DNA from: QHVT01 sp036389275
Lineage (GTDB): Bacteria > Acidobacteriota > Thermoanaerobaculia > Gp7-AA8
Assembly: GCA_036389275.1 (NCBI GenBank)
Contig: DASVQE010000048.1
Span: 1 to 64,000 of the forward strand
Reading direction: 5' to 3'
Length of the DNA stretch: 64,000 nucleotides
The notes under the pieces are model-generated. The model was not told the DNA's origin. It made no database searches and saw nothing but the letters and a program-made list of their open reading frames with translations. The translations under genes and the position numbers were made by a program. Positions 34,110 to 42,228 of this stretch are shown piece after piece. Every line of letters starts with the position of its first letter. Position 1 is the stretch's first letter.

Positions 34110-34844
34110 ATGGAGCTGTCGACGCAGGAGATCGAGCAGCGCGTCCGCTCGCTCGGCCAGTGGTTTCACAATCTCGATTTGCGTGGGGTGAAAACCGCCC
34201 CCGATCATTTCCTCGGCGACTATCCGAACATCAAGTGGCAGCGCTTCGCGCACGCCATCCCGTCCGACCTCACCGGCAAGTCGGTGCTCGACATCGGCTG
34301 CAACGCCGGCTTCTATTCGATCGAGATGAAGAAGCGCGGCGCGGCGCGCGTGGTCGGCATCGACTCCGATGATGTCTATCTGAATCAGGGCCGCTTCGCC
34401 GCCGAGGTCTCCGGCTATCCCGACATCGAGTTTCGCAATCTGTCGGTCTACGACGTCGGACAGCTCGGCGAGAAGTTCGACGTGGTGATCTTCATGGGCG
34501 TGCTCTATCACCTGCGCCATCCGCTGCTCGCGCTCGACACGCTGTACGACACGGTGGTCGGCGACCTGCTGCTGTTCCAGAGCATGCAGCGCGGCAGCAA
34601 GGAGGTGGCGCCGCTCGACGAGAACTATCCGTTCTGGGAAGAGGCGGTGTTCGAGCAGGACGGCTATCCGCTGATGTACTTCGTCGAGCAGCGCTACGCG
34701 AACGATCCGACGAACTGGTGGATCCCGAACCGCGCCTGCGTCGAGGCGATGCTGCGCAGCGCCGGCTTCCGCATCGAGTCGCATCCCGAGGACGAGGTCT
34801 ACCTCTGCCGCCGCGGCACGCGCCCGCAGTTCGGCGACGCGTAG
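34110..34844 (+). CDS. SAM-dependent methyltransferase (DUF1698/CmoB-like, TIGR04290-type)
   Basis: 244 residues with Rossmann motif I VLDIGCNAGFYSIEMKKRG, post-I VVGIDSDDVYL, and a CmoB/DUF1698-like core (FDVVIFMGVLYHLRHPLLALDTL, SMQRGS, WWIPNRACVEAMLRSAGF). No membrane or signal segment. It starts directly after the preceding stop (TGAATG) and is followed by a glycosidase-like gene. I recall this methyltransferase type sitting beside the same glycosidase type in other genomes; substrate unknown. Confidence 0.82.
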   Translation: MELSTQEIEQRVRSLGQWFHNLDLRGVKTAPDHFLGDYPNIKWQRFAHAIPSDLTGKSVLDIGCNAGFYSIEMKKRGAARVVGIDSDDVYLNQGRFAAEVSGYPDIEFRNLSVYDVGQLGEKFDVVIFMGVLYHLRHPLLALDTLYDTVVGDLLLFQSMQRGSKEVAPLDENYPFWEEAVFEQDGYPLMYFVEQRYANDPTNWWIPNRACVEAMLRSAGFRIESHPEDEVYLCRRGTRPQFGDA

Positions 34845-34879
34845 CCGTTCATCGTTCATCCTTCATCGTTCATCGTTGC
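34845..34879 (+). repeat. Tandem heptanucleotide array (GTTCATC type)
   Basis: GTTCATC, GTTCATC, CTTCATC, GTTCATC and GTTGCCT follow each other between the methyltransferase stop and the ribosome site of the next gene. An almost identical array occurs at 49815-49850, again just upstream of a plus-strand start codon. It has no inverted partner here. Confidence 0.75.
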
Positions 34880-34895
34880 CTTCACAAGGAGTCCA

Positions 34896-35783
34896 ATGCC
34901 CGTCGAAGCGGTGATGCTCTGGAACGAGCCGAACAATCTCTCGCACTGGGATTTTCAACTCGATCCGGAGTGGAAGGTGTTCTCCGAGATGACCTCTCTC
35001 GCCGCCGACGCGGTGCGCGCCGCAAACGCGACGCTGCCGCGCGTCCTCGGCGGGATCTCGCCGATCGATCCCGCGTTCATCGATCGCATGCAGCGCCAGG
35101 GCGTGCTCGACGCGGTCGACGTCGTGGCCGTGCACGGCTTTCCGCTCGACTGGAACCATTGGCAGATTCACGAGTGGCCGGCGAAGCTGCAGGAGATCCG
35201 CGACGTCACCGACAAGCCGATCTGGGTGAGCGAGGTGGGCGTGTCGACGTTCGGCGCCGAGGAAGTGCAGGTGTTCGGCGTGAAGCGGACCATGGAGCTG
35301 ATCCTCAATGCGGTGCCGCGCGTGCACTGGTACTCGCTGTATGACTTGCCGAAGGCGTGGCCGGCCACGACGCGCCATCGCGAGGCCGAGGGCTCGTCGT
35401 ATTACCGCCACTTCTACATGGGCGTGCTGAAGGAAGACGGGACGCCGAAGCTGGCGCTGCAGACGCTCGCGGAGTACGCGCCGGAGGTCGGCATCTGCCA
35501 GTGGTTCCACTTCGAGGATCACCGCCTCGACGACGCCGTGCGCTGGCTGCAGAAGCTGGGGATCAAGAAGCTGCGGACGGGCTTGTCGTGGGCCGATCAC
35601 CATCGCCCGAATGCGATGGAGTGGTTCGACCGGCAGATGAAAGCGCTCGAGCCGTTCGACGTGACGGTGACGTACTGCTTCACGCCCGGCTCGCGCGGCG
35701 TGCGCGATCACTACACCTCGCCGCCGCAGGTGGTCGGCGAGTTTGCCGAGTTCTGCGCGGAGATGACCAGGCGCTACGCGTGA
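34896..35783 (+). CDS. Glycosidase-like TIM-barrel protein, apparently circularly permuted
   Basis: 295 residues, ATG preceded by AAGGAG. It begins almost directly at the beta-4 strand of a clan-A glycosidase, VEAVMLWNEPNNLSHW, whose Glu would be the acid/base. Later PIWVSEVGVSTFG supplies the nucleophile Glu. The last ~100 residues (ICQWFHFEDH, LGIKKLRTGLSWADHH, FDVTVTYCFTPG, VGEFAEFCAEMTRRYA) look like the first three strands of the same barrel, the part that normally precedes WNEP. The strand order therefore suggests a circular permutation. No signal peptide, so a cytosolic role, perhaps on the product of the neighbouring methyltransferase. Confidence 0.7.
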   Translation: MPVEAVMLWNEPNNLSHWDFQLDPEWKVFSEMTSLAADAVRAANATLPRVLGGISPIDPAFIDRMQRQGVLDAVDVVAVHGFPLDWNHWQIHEWPAKLQEIRDVTDKPIWVSEVGVSTFGAEEVQVFGVKRTMELILNAVPRVHWYSLYDLPKAWPATTRHREAEGSSYYRHFYMGVLKEDGTPKLALQTLAEYAPEVGICQWFHFEDHRLDDAVRWLQKLGIKKLRTGLSWADHHRPNAMEWFDRQMKALEPFDVTVTYCFTPGSRGVRDHYTSPPQVVGEFAEFCAEMTRRYA

Positions 35784-35804
35784 CGGCCGTCAGCGGTCCG
35801 TGCG

Positions 35805-35954
35805 TCAGCGACCTAGGCGCTCGACCAGCGGCCAGGTGGCGTCGGGATCGTCGAGTGGAAGAGCCCAGGTGGTGTCGCCGTCGAAGGTGATGCGGCGGTC
35901 GTCGGAGGCGTTGCGGCGCTCCTCGTTTCGCGGATCCTGCTGTTCGCTCTGCAT
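35805..35954 (-). CDS. Small hypothetical protein (49 residues)
   Basis: Minus-strand frame from ATG 35954 to TGA 35805. The product is strongly charged at the start (QSEQQDPRNEERRNASDDRR) and ends in ITFDGDTTWALPLDDPDATW. It fills the gap between the TetR gene and the convergent glycosidase gene, 27 bases after the TetR stop, so it could be co-transcribed. A palindrome GATTCT-N2-AGAATC (35962-35975) lies just upstream. No family recognised. Confidence 0.45.
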   Translation of the reverse strand: MQSEQQDPRNEERRNASDDRRITFDGDTTWALPLDDPDATWPLVERLGR

Positions 35955-35981
35955 GCCGTTCGATTCTCAAGAATCGGGCCA

Positions 35982-36725
35982 TCATTCGGGCGCGAGGAGC
36001 GCCGCCAGCGCACGCAGCGCGGCGGCGCGATCTTCGAGGAAGCGCGGATCGTTCGGACGGCGTCCGGTGATGAGCTGGGCCATCTGCGGCAGGATGAACG
36101 GGAACATCACCAGCGCGACGATCGAGAGCTGCAGTTGCGCCGGATCGAGCTCGTCGCGGATCGCGCCGCGGCGCTGCTCGTCGCGCAGCGACTCGACGGC
36201 GCGGCTCCAGAGCGCGCGCCGCGCGGGCGGCGGCGCGGCGCGGCTGCTGGTCTGCAGCATCTGCCACGCGGCGATGCGCATCCAGTCGGCGCTGCGCGCC
36301 ATGGCCGATTGCGTCGCCTCGAGCGAGTCGGCCAGCGAGCCGGAGATCGACTCGAGCTCGGCGTAGAAGCGGTCGGCCAGCTCGCGGAAGAGCGCGGCCT
36401 TGTTGCCGAAGTAGTAGGGGATCATCCGCTTGTCGACGCCGGCGCGCCGGGCGATCCGTTCGAGGCGTCCGCCGGCGTAGCCGTGCGCGGAGAACTCGCG
36501 CAGCGCGGCGTTCAGGATTCGCTCGCGCGTGCGCGACGCGTCGCGTTCCGCCGCCGGCTCCGGCTCGTCGCCGCGCACGCGCGCCCAGCGCGCCCGCGCC
36601 GCCTCCGCGGCGATGCGGCTGCGGCGCTCCGGCGAGAGCACCGCCGCCCGCCGCGCGCCTCCCACCCGACCGCCGCGACGACCAAGGGCCACGGCTGCCT
36701 TGTTCTTGCTTGAGCGCTCAGGCAT
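35982..36725 (-). CDS. TetR-family regulator with basic N-terminal extension
   Basis: 247 residues. The first ~60 residues are a basic Arg/Ala-rich extension (RRGGRVGGARRAA). The helix-turn-helix is at ~62-110 (TRERILNAALREFSAHGYAGGRLERIARRAGVDKRMIPYYFGNKAAL). The rest is a helical ligand/dimer domain with MFPFILPQM. It is divergent from the CPBP-protease gene, the obvious candidate target; the intervening 51 bases contain TATAGT at 36765-36770. Confidence 0.88.
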   Translation of the reverse strand: MPERSSKNKAAVALGRRGGRVGGARRAAVLSPERRSRIAAEAARARWARVRGDEPEPAAERDASRTRERILNAALREFSAHGYAGGRLERIARRAGVDKRMIPYYFGNKAALFRELADRFYAELESISGSLADSLEATQSAMARSADWMRIAAWQMLQTSSRAAPPPARRALWSRAVESLRDEQRRGAIRDELDPAQLQLSIVALVMFPFILPQMAQLITGRRPNDPRFLEDRAAALRALAALLAPE

Positions 36726-36776
36726 GGTCGCATTCTACAGGAAACCGGCGATCCGATTTCCCCGTATAGTGCGTGC

Positions 36777-37448
36777 ATGGAACCGCCGATCGCCTCGCGA
36801 AAGCACACGCTCATCGTCACCGCGATCTTCGTTCTCATCGCCGCGGCCGGCTTCCTCAACTCCCGTCACGTCGCCGCCGCCGCATCGGCCAGCTCGCGCC
36901 TGCCGTTCTACCTCTCCGCGATCGTGCTGCAGTGGCTCCTGCTGCGCTACCTCGTCTTCGGCGTCCGCCGCGCCGGCTTCTCGCTCCTGCGCGTGGCCGG
37001 CCTCACCGGCCGCACGCCGCGCGCGCTCGCCCTCGACGTCCTCCTCGGCGGCGCCGTCTTCTTCGCCCTGCGCCTGCTGCTCCGCTTCGTCGCCTCGGCC
37101 CTCGGCGGCTACGACGACCACGCCGCCGCCATCCTGCCGCGCGGCCGCCTCGAGTCGCTCGTCTGGATCGCCGTCGCCATCACCGCCGGCATCTGCGAGG
37201 AGCTGACCTTCCGCGGCTACCTCCAGGAGCAGTACGCCCGCCTCTCCGGCAGCCGCCTCGCCGGCGCCGCCGCCCAGGCGGTCCTCTTCGGACTGAGCCA
37301 CGGCTACCAGGGCTGGAAACCGTGCGTGGTCATCACCACCTTCGGCCTCGGCGCCGCCGGCGTGACGCTCGCGCGCCGCAGCGTGCTCCCGATGATCGTG
37401 GCGCATGCGGTGACGGACTTGGTGTCGGGATTGACGCGCGCATCGTGA
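36777..37448 (+). CDS. CPBP-family intramembrane metalloprotease
   Basis: 223 residues, about six to seven hydrophobic helices. The Abi/CPBP motifs are present: EELTFRGYL (EExxxR, ~142), FGLSHGYQG (FxxxH) and VAHAVTD (HxxxD). Family members are Rce1-like intramembrane proteases, mostly uncharacterised in bacteria. ATG at 36777 lies 6 bases after a TATAGT box and has no ribosome site, hinting at a leaderless transcript. Confidence 0.88.
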   Translation: MEPPIASRKHTLIVTAIFVLIAAAGFLNSRHVAAAASASSRLPFYLSAIVLQWLLLRYLVFGVRRAGFSLLRVAGLTGRTPRALALDVLLGGAVFFALRLLLRFVASALGGYDDHAAAILPRGRLESLVWIAVAITAGICEELTFRGYLQEQYARLSGSRLAGAAAQAVLFGLSHGYQGWKPCVVITTFGLGAAGVTLARRSVLPMIVAHAVTDLVSGLTRAS

Positions 37449-37493
37449 GAAAACCCGCATCGCGGTCTCTCCTACAGTCAGGAGGCCACGGTC

Positions 37494-38591
37494 ATGTCGC
37501 ACTTCCGGCTCGCGTCTCTTTCGCTCATCGCGTTTCTCATCTGGACTTCCGCATCGGCGGCGCTCACGCCGCTGCCGGCCGGCGTCGAGAACCGCTACCA
37601 CCTCATCACTGAAGACACGTACCTGCGCGACTACGACGCGAAGGTGCTGCCGGAGGTGCGGAAGCTCGAGCGCGCCGGCGAATTTCCGGGCGTCGACGGC
37701 GTGCCGATTCGTTACCGCACCTATCTGCTCGAGCGGTCGAAGGAGCGCGGCGCGGTCGTGATCTCGAGCGGCCGCACGGAGAGTCTGCTCATCTATCCCG
37801 AGGTCATCTACGACCTCACCCGTCAGGGCTACTCCGTCTTCATCCACGACCACCGCGGACAGGGACTCTCGGGACGGCTCCTGCGCGAATCACAGAAAGG
37901 GCACGTCGTGCATTTCGACGACTACGTGACCGATCTCGAGACCTTCATGAAGCAGGTGGTGCAGCCGCACGGTCAGAAGAACCTCTTCCTGCTCGCGCAC
38001 TCGATGGGCGGCGGGATCGCCTCGCTCTACCTCGAGCGCCCTGGGCACGACTTCAAGGCAGCGGTGCTGGTGACGCCGATGCTCGAGCCGCTGCTGGGAT
38101 ATAAGGCGCTCACCGGAACGCTATGCGAGGCGTCCCACACCTACCTCGCCAAGGTTGTTCTCGGGCAGAGGAATTATGCGACGGAGCAGAAGCCGTACAA
38201 GCGGCTCGCATTCGGCGATCCCGCGAACGACCTCACCCACAGCAACGTGCGCTGGGAGAAAACGCGCGACATCTACGCGGCGAACATGACCGCCGCCGTC
38301 GGAGGTGCCACGCACGGCTGGGTGCGCGAGGCGTGTTCCGCGGCAAAGTCGGCGCGCGCGAACGCCGGCAAAGTCGAAGTGCCGCTGCTGCTCCTGCAAG
38401 CGACGGAGGACACGGCCGTGAAGAACGACGCGCAGAACAGCTTCTGCGTCGGCGTCAATGCGGGCGGCCACGCGAATTGTTTCGGCTACGCGATCCAGAA
38501 GGCGTATCACGCCGTGCTCTTCGAGGCCGACACGTTTCGCATTCCGGCGATGACGGCCATCCTCGATTTCCTGCGGCGCAACACGAACTAG
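37494..38591 (+). CDS. Secreted alpha/beta hydrolase (PldB/monoacylglycerol-lipase-like)
   Basis: 365 residues with a signal peptide ending near ASAA (~23). The hydrolase fold shows GAVVISSGRTESLLIY, VFIHDHRGQGLSG, the nucleophile elbow LLAHSMGGG (Ser ~169), an acid region LLLQATEDTAV (Asp) and a late His in KAYHAVLFE. This resembles lysophospholipase L2 and monoglyceride lipases. Being exported, it would act on lipids outside the cytoplasm. Four extra Cys residues in the lid region may form disulfides. Confidence 0.85.
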   Translation: MSHFRLASLSLIAFLIWTSASAALTPLPAGVENRYHLITEDTYLRDYDAKVLPEVRKLERAGEFPGVDGVPIRYRTYLLERSKERGAVVISSGRTESLLIYPEVIYDLTRQGYSVFIHDHRGQGLSGRLLRESQKGHVVHFDDYVTDLETFMKQVVQPHGQKNLFLLAHSMGGGIASLYLERPGHDFKAAVLVTPMLEPLLGYKALTGTLCEASHTYLAKVVLGQRNYATEQKPYKRLAFGDPANDLTHSNVRWEKTRDIYAANMTAAVGGATHGWVREACSAAKSARANAGKVEVPLLLLQATEDTAVKNDAQNSFCVGVNAGGHANCFGYAIQKAYHAVLFEADTFRIPAMTAILDFLRRNTN

Positions 38592-38594
38592 GGC

Positions 38595-40346
38595 TCACGC
38601 CACCAGCTCTTCCACCGCCCGCGGCATGGAGATGAAGTAGCCCTGCACCAGCTCGATCCCGAGCTCGTCGATGACGGCGAACTGCTCCGCCGTTTCGACG
38701 CCCTCGGCTACGACTTCGATGCCGAGGTTGCGGGCGAGCGAGCCGATGGCGGCGACCATCTCGCGGTGCTCGGGCGAGGTGGCGATGGCGGCGATGAGGC
38801 TGCGGTCGATCTTGAGCGACGTGAACGGCAGGCGCAGGAGCGAGGCGAGCGACGAGTAGCCGATGCCGAAGTCGTCGATGCAGAGCTGCACGCCCATGGC
38901 CCGGATGGCGTTGAGCGAGCGCACCGCGCCGTCGGGATCATTCACCAGCGCGCTCTCCGTCACCTCGAGCCGCACGGCGCGCGCCGGCACGCCGTGGCGC
39001 CGCACGATCGTGTCGATCCGCTCGACCAGATCGCGCTGCCGCAACTGCATCGGCGAGAGGTTCACGTTCACCGTCGTCTGCGCGAGATGGTCCCAGGCCA
39101 CGATGTCGCGGCAGACGCGGTCGAGCACCCATTCGCCGACCTCGAGAATCGTCCCGGTCTCCTCGGCGATCGGAATGAACGTCGACGGTCCGATCGGGCC
39201 GCGCAGCGGATGCTCCCACCGCAGCAGCGCTTCGAAGCCGGCCAGCGCGTGATCGCGCACGGTGACGATCGGCTGATAGACGAGGTGAAACTGCTCGCGC
39301 TCGACGGCGCGGCGCAGGTCCATTTCGATGCGCAGCCGGTCGACCGCCTCGACGTGCATGCCGGCGTGAAACACCTCGCAGCGCGCCTTGCCGCCCGCCT
39401 TCGCGCGATACATCGCCGTCTCCGCATCGCGCAGCACGCACTCGGCCGCGCGGTAGTCGCCGCGATGGCAGGCGGCGATGCCGATGCTCGCGGTGGTGTA
39501 GACGTCGTGGCCGCGCAGCGAGAACGGGACGGCGATGGCGTCGCTGATCGCGCAGGCGACGGCCAGCGCGTCGTCGGGATCGCCGACGCCGTCGAGCAGC
39601 ACCGCGAACTCGTCGCCGCCGGGCCGCGCCACGAAGTCCGACGCGCGCACGGCCGCGCGAATGCGATGCGCGGCCGCGGAGATCATGGCGTCGCCGATGC
39701 CGTGGCCGAGGCTGTCGTTGATGACCTTGAAGCGATCGAGATCGAGCAGCAGCACGGAGAACGGTCGCGCCGAGTCGATGGCCAGCTCGACCTGCTGCGC
39801 GAGGTGCGCGCGATTCGGCAGCGTGGTGAGCTCGTCGCGCAGCGACTTTGCCTGCGCCAGCGCCAGCGCCTCGTGCAGCACGCGCGCGCGCAGCTCGGCG
39901 GCGGCGCGCGCGGCCATGAACTCGAGCATCGAGCGCACCAGCTCCTCGTCGTCGAACGGCGCGCGGTGCATGATCCCGAGCCAGCCGAGGAACGTGTCGC
40001 CGTCGGTGAGCGCGACGCTGGCGTAGCTCTCGATGCGCAGCTCGGCGAAGAGGCCGTCGCGCGGGAAGCAGCGCCGCGCGCCGGAGCGCACGCAGCGATA
40101 GCCGCGCTCGACCACGTCGAGACAGGGCGTGCCGTCGAGCGCGAACTCGAGATTCTCGCGCGTGCGGCCGTCGGCGAAGATCGAGACCGTGCGGCCGCGC
40201 AGCGGCGCGTCGTCCGTCAGCTCGGCGACGAAGCCGATGTCGACGCCCAACGCCGCGGCGAGCTCCGACGCCAGGGCGTCGAAGAAGGTATCGTGTCCCG
40301 CGGACGTGATGCCGCGGAGGAGCCGGATCAGAGTGGCAGCGTGCAA
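38595..40346 (-). CDS. GAF-GGDEF-EAL cyclic-di-GMP protein
   Basis: 583 residues. TTG at 40346 is chosen because GGAGG precedes it by 4 bases; the frame extends further but would run into the divergent msrA start. Residues ~1-170 form a GAF-like sensor (DTFFDALASELAAALGVDIGFVAEL). The GGDEF domain (~180-335) has an intact PGGDEFAVLL. The EAL domain (~350-583) has FEALLRW, NVNLSP, LEVTES, IDDFGIGYSS, LKIDRS and AEGVET, that is, all the usual phosphodiesterase residues. Both activities could be functional. No membrane helices. Ends 3 bases from the convergent lipase-like gene. Confidence 0.9.
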   Translation of the reverse strand: MHAATLIRLLRGITSAGHDTFFDALASELAAALGVDIGFVAELTDDAPLRGRTVSIFADGRTRENLEFALDGTPCLDVVERGYRCVRSGARRCFPRDGLFAELRIESYASVALTDGDTFLGWLGIMHRAPFDDEELVRSMLEFMAARAAAELRARVLHEALALAQAKSLRDELTTLPNRAHLAQQVELAIDSARPFSVLLLDLDRFKVINDSLGHGIGDAMISAAAHRIRAAVRASDFVARPGGDEFAVLLDGVGDPDDALAVACAISDAIAVPFSLRGHDVYTTASIGIAACHRGDYRAAECVLRDAETAMYRAKAGGKARCEVFHAGMHVEAVDRLRIEMDLRRAVEREQFHLVYQPIVTVRDHALAGFEALLRWEHPLRGPIGPSTFIPIAEETGTILEVGEWVLDRVCRDIVAWDHLAQTTVNVNLSPMQLRQRDLVERIDTIVRRHGVPARAVRLEVTESALVNDPDGAVRSLNAIRAMGVQLCIDDFGIGYSSLASLLRLPFTSLKIDRSLIAAIATSPEHREMVAAIGSLARNLGIEVVAEGVETAEQFAVIDELGIELVQGYFISMPRAVEELVA

Positions 40347-40432
40347 TGGACCTCCGAGAAAGAGCGCGTGAAGATACGAACCCGCGATCCGGCAGAATGT
40401 GAGCGGTCGCACAACGCAACCGGACTGTGACA

Positions 40433-41023
40433 ATGAACATCCAAAATTGCACGATAAAGAGTACGTTTTTAGTGGGTTTTCTCCTGCTGACCACGAACGT
40501 TTTCGCGGCGCGGCTGGAGAAAGCGACCTTCGCCGCCGGCTGCTTCTGGTGCGCCGAGGCGGCCTTTCAGGATTTGCCGGGCGTGGTGAGCGTCGTCTCC
40601 GGCTACACCGGCGGCACGCGGCCGCATCCGACGTACGAAGAAGTCTCGGCGGGCATCGGCGGCCATCGCGAGGCGGTGGAAGTGACCTTCGATCCCTCGA
40701 AGATCCGCTATGGTCAACTAGTTGACGTCTTCTGGCGCAACGTCGATCCGACCGATCCGGCCGGGCAGTTCTGCGACAAAGGGCAGCAATACCTCGCCGC
40801 GATCTACTACCACGACGACGCGCAGCGCGCGATCGCCGAGCTCTCGCTGCGCAACGCGAAGAAGCGCTTCGGCTACGTGGCCACCGACGTGCTGCCGGCG
40901 GGAGCGTTCTGGCCCGCCGAGGAGTATCACCAGGACTATTACAAAAAGAACCCGCTGCGATACCACTTCTATCGCGCCGGCTGTAAGCGCGACGAGCGGT
41001 TGAGGGAAGTATGGAAGCGGTGA
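40433..41023 (+). CDS. msrA: Exported peptide-methionine (S)-S-oxide reductase
   Basis: 196 residues from ATG at 40433 (GTG at 40427 possible). A signal peptide precedes the MsrA domain (TFLVGFLLLTTNVFAA), so it repairs oxidised methionine outside the cytoplasm. The active-site motif AAGCFWCAEAAF carries the catalytic Cys; VVSVVSGYTGG, HREAVEV, FWRNVDPTDPAGQFCDKGQQY and FWPAEEYHQDYY are family blocks. A resolving Cys lies near the end (YRAGCKRDE). The next gene overlaps it by 13 bases. Confidence 0.95.
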   Translation: MNIQNCTIKSTFLVGFLLLTTNVFAARLEKATFAAGCFWCAEAAFQDLPGVVSVVSGYTGGTRPHPTYEEVSAGIGGHREAVEVTFDPSKIRYGQLVDVFWRNVDPTDPAGQFCDKGQQYLAAIYYHDDAQRAIAELSLRNAKKRFGYVATDVLPAGAFWPAEEYHQDYYKKNPLRYHFYRAGCKRDERLREVWKR

Positions 41024-41697
41024 GATTGCAGTTGCATCACGCGCTGCAGGCGGCGGCGGGCGTCGGGCGGACGCTGCTCGCGCCGCGGCCGGACGACTCG
41101 CATCACAGCTTCGTCTGGGACGCGCGGCGCGGCGCGCTCGTGCAGCCGGAGGCGGGCTCCGGGCTGCGTTTGCGCGACCTGACGCTGCTGCATGGCGACG
41201 ACTGCTTTCCGCTGCGCGGCCGGACGCTGGCCGAGGCGTACGACTTTCACGAATCGCGCGCCGGACGCATGCTGGCGCGGCCGGGCGAGCCGCTGCCGGC
41301 GCATCCGGTCGCCGGCGGCGCGGCGTTCGATGCGTGCGACGAAGACCTGGTGCGTTACGAAGCCATCTACGCCACCGCCGCGCGCGTGCTGGAGCGGTTG
41401 CGTGCGCGACTCGACGGCGCCGGGCCGGTGCGGGTCTGGCCGCATCACTTCGACATGGCCTTGCTGGTCACGCGCGGCGAGACCTCGTTCGGCATCGGCA
41501 TGGTCCCGGGCGACGCATCGATCTCCGAGCCGTACTGGTACGTCTACCGCACGCCGGTGCCGGAAGGCGCGCTGCCGCCGCTGCGCGACGGCGCGTGGTG
41601 GAACGAAGGGTGGTCGGGGGCGGTGTTGCGCGAGACCGTGGATGAAGAGCGGATCGAGCGCTTCGTGGACGAGGCGATGCGCGCGCTCGGCGGCTGA
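41011..41697 (+). CDS. Protein of unknown function with a WPHHFD motif
   Basis: 228 residues, ATG at 41011 inside the end of msrA and preceded by GAGGGAAG. The N-terminal half has LHHALQAAAGVGRTLLAPRPDDSHHS; the C-terminal half has VRVWPHHFDMALLV, FGIGMVPGDASISEPYWYVYRTP and NEGWSGAVLRETVDEE. The second half vaguely recalls DUF5996-type proteins (a xxHxFDLA motif and an SEPY block). The His-His-Phe-Asp pattern could bind metal. Its 3' part is the source of the decayed repeat array that follows. Confidence 0.6.
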   Translation: MEAVRLQLHHALQAAAGVGRTLLAPRPDDSHHSFVWDARRGALVQPEAGSGLRLRDLTLLHGDDCFPLRGRTLAEAYDFHESRAGRMLARPGEPLPAHPVAGGAAFDACDEDLVRYEAIYATAARVLERLRARLDGAGPVRVWPHHFDMALLVTRGETSFGIGMVPGDASISEPYWYVYRTPVPEGALPPLRDGAWWNEGWSGAVLRETVDEERIERFVDEAMRALGG

Positions 41698-42228
41698 AGC
41701 GCCGCGCGGTCGGCGGACGTCGGCACCGGCACGATCGTGAGCTCGATCACGGCGTCGAGGTCGAGATCCATTCGTCCAGCAGCGACGCGTCGCCGCTGAG
41801 CCGTACCGCGTACGTCTTCCGCTCGCCCGCGCCGGAACGCGCGCTGCCGCCGCTGCGCGACGGCTCACGTTGGAACGAAGGATGGTCGGGAGCGGCACTG
41901 CGCGAGATGCGCAATGGTGCATGGTGGAACGAAGGGTGGTCGGGAGCGGTGCTGCGCGCGGCGCGCGACGCGCGTGCTGGAACGAAGGGTGGTCGAGTGC
42001 GGTGCTGCGCGAGACGCGCGATGGCGCGTGGTGGATCGAGGGATGGTCGGGAGCGGAGCCGCGCAAGACGGGCGATGGCGCATGATGGAACAAAGGGCGG
42101 TCGGAGCGGTGCTGCCGCGACGCGCGTGGTGGAACGAAGGCTGGTCGGGAGCGGTGCTGCGCGAGACGGCCCACGAAGCGTGGATCGACCGCTTCATCGA
42201 CGACGCGCTACGCGCTCTCAGCCGCTGA
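41698..42228 (+). pseudogene. Decayed partial duplicate of the preceding gene with internal repeat expansion
   Basis: Translated in pieces, this stretch repeats the 3' end of the upstream gene: TAYVFRSPAPERALPPLRDGS parallels the original WYVYRTPVPEGALPPLRDGA, then come several copies of WNEGWSGAVLRE, and finally LRETAHEAWIDRFIDDALRALSR parallels the original LRETVDEERIERFVDEAMRALGG including the stop. Frameshifts between copies break the reading frame, and no start with a complete protein is left. The end overlaps the convergent DUF3303-like gene by 11 bases. Confidence 0.75.
41871..42178 (+). repeat. 54-bp coding-derived tandem repeat (six copies)
   Basis: Units beginning TGGAACGAAGG start at 41871, 41925, 41978, 42032 (variant TGGATCGAGGG), 42086 (variant TGGAACAAAGG) and 42130. 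Spacings are 54, 53, 54, 54 and 44. A unit of 54 bases is 18 codons, so the original expansion was in frame; the 1-base and 10-base deletions came later. The parental unit is in the intact upstream gene at 41599. Confidence 0.85.
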
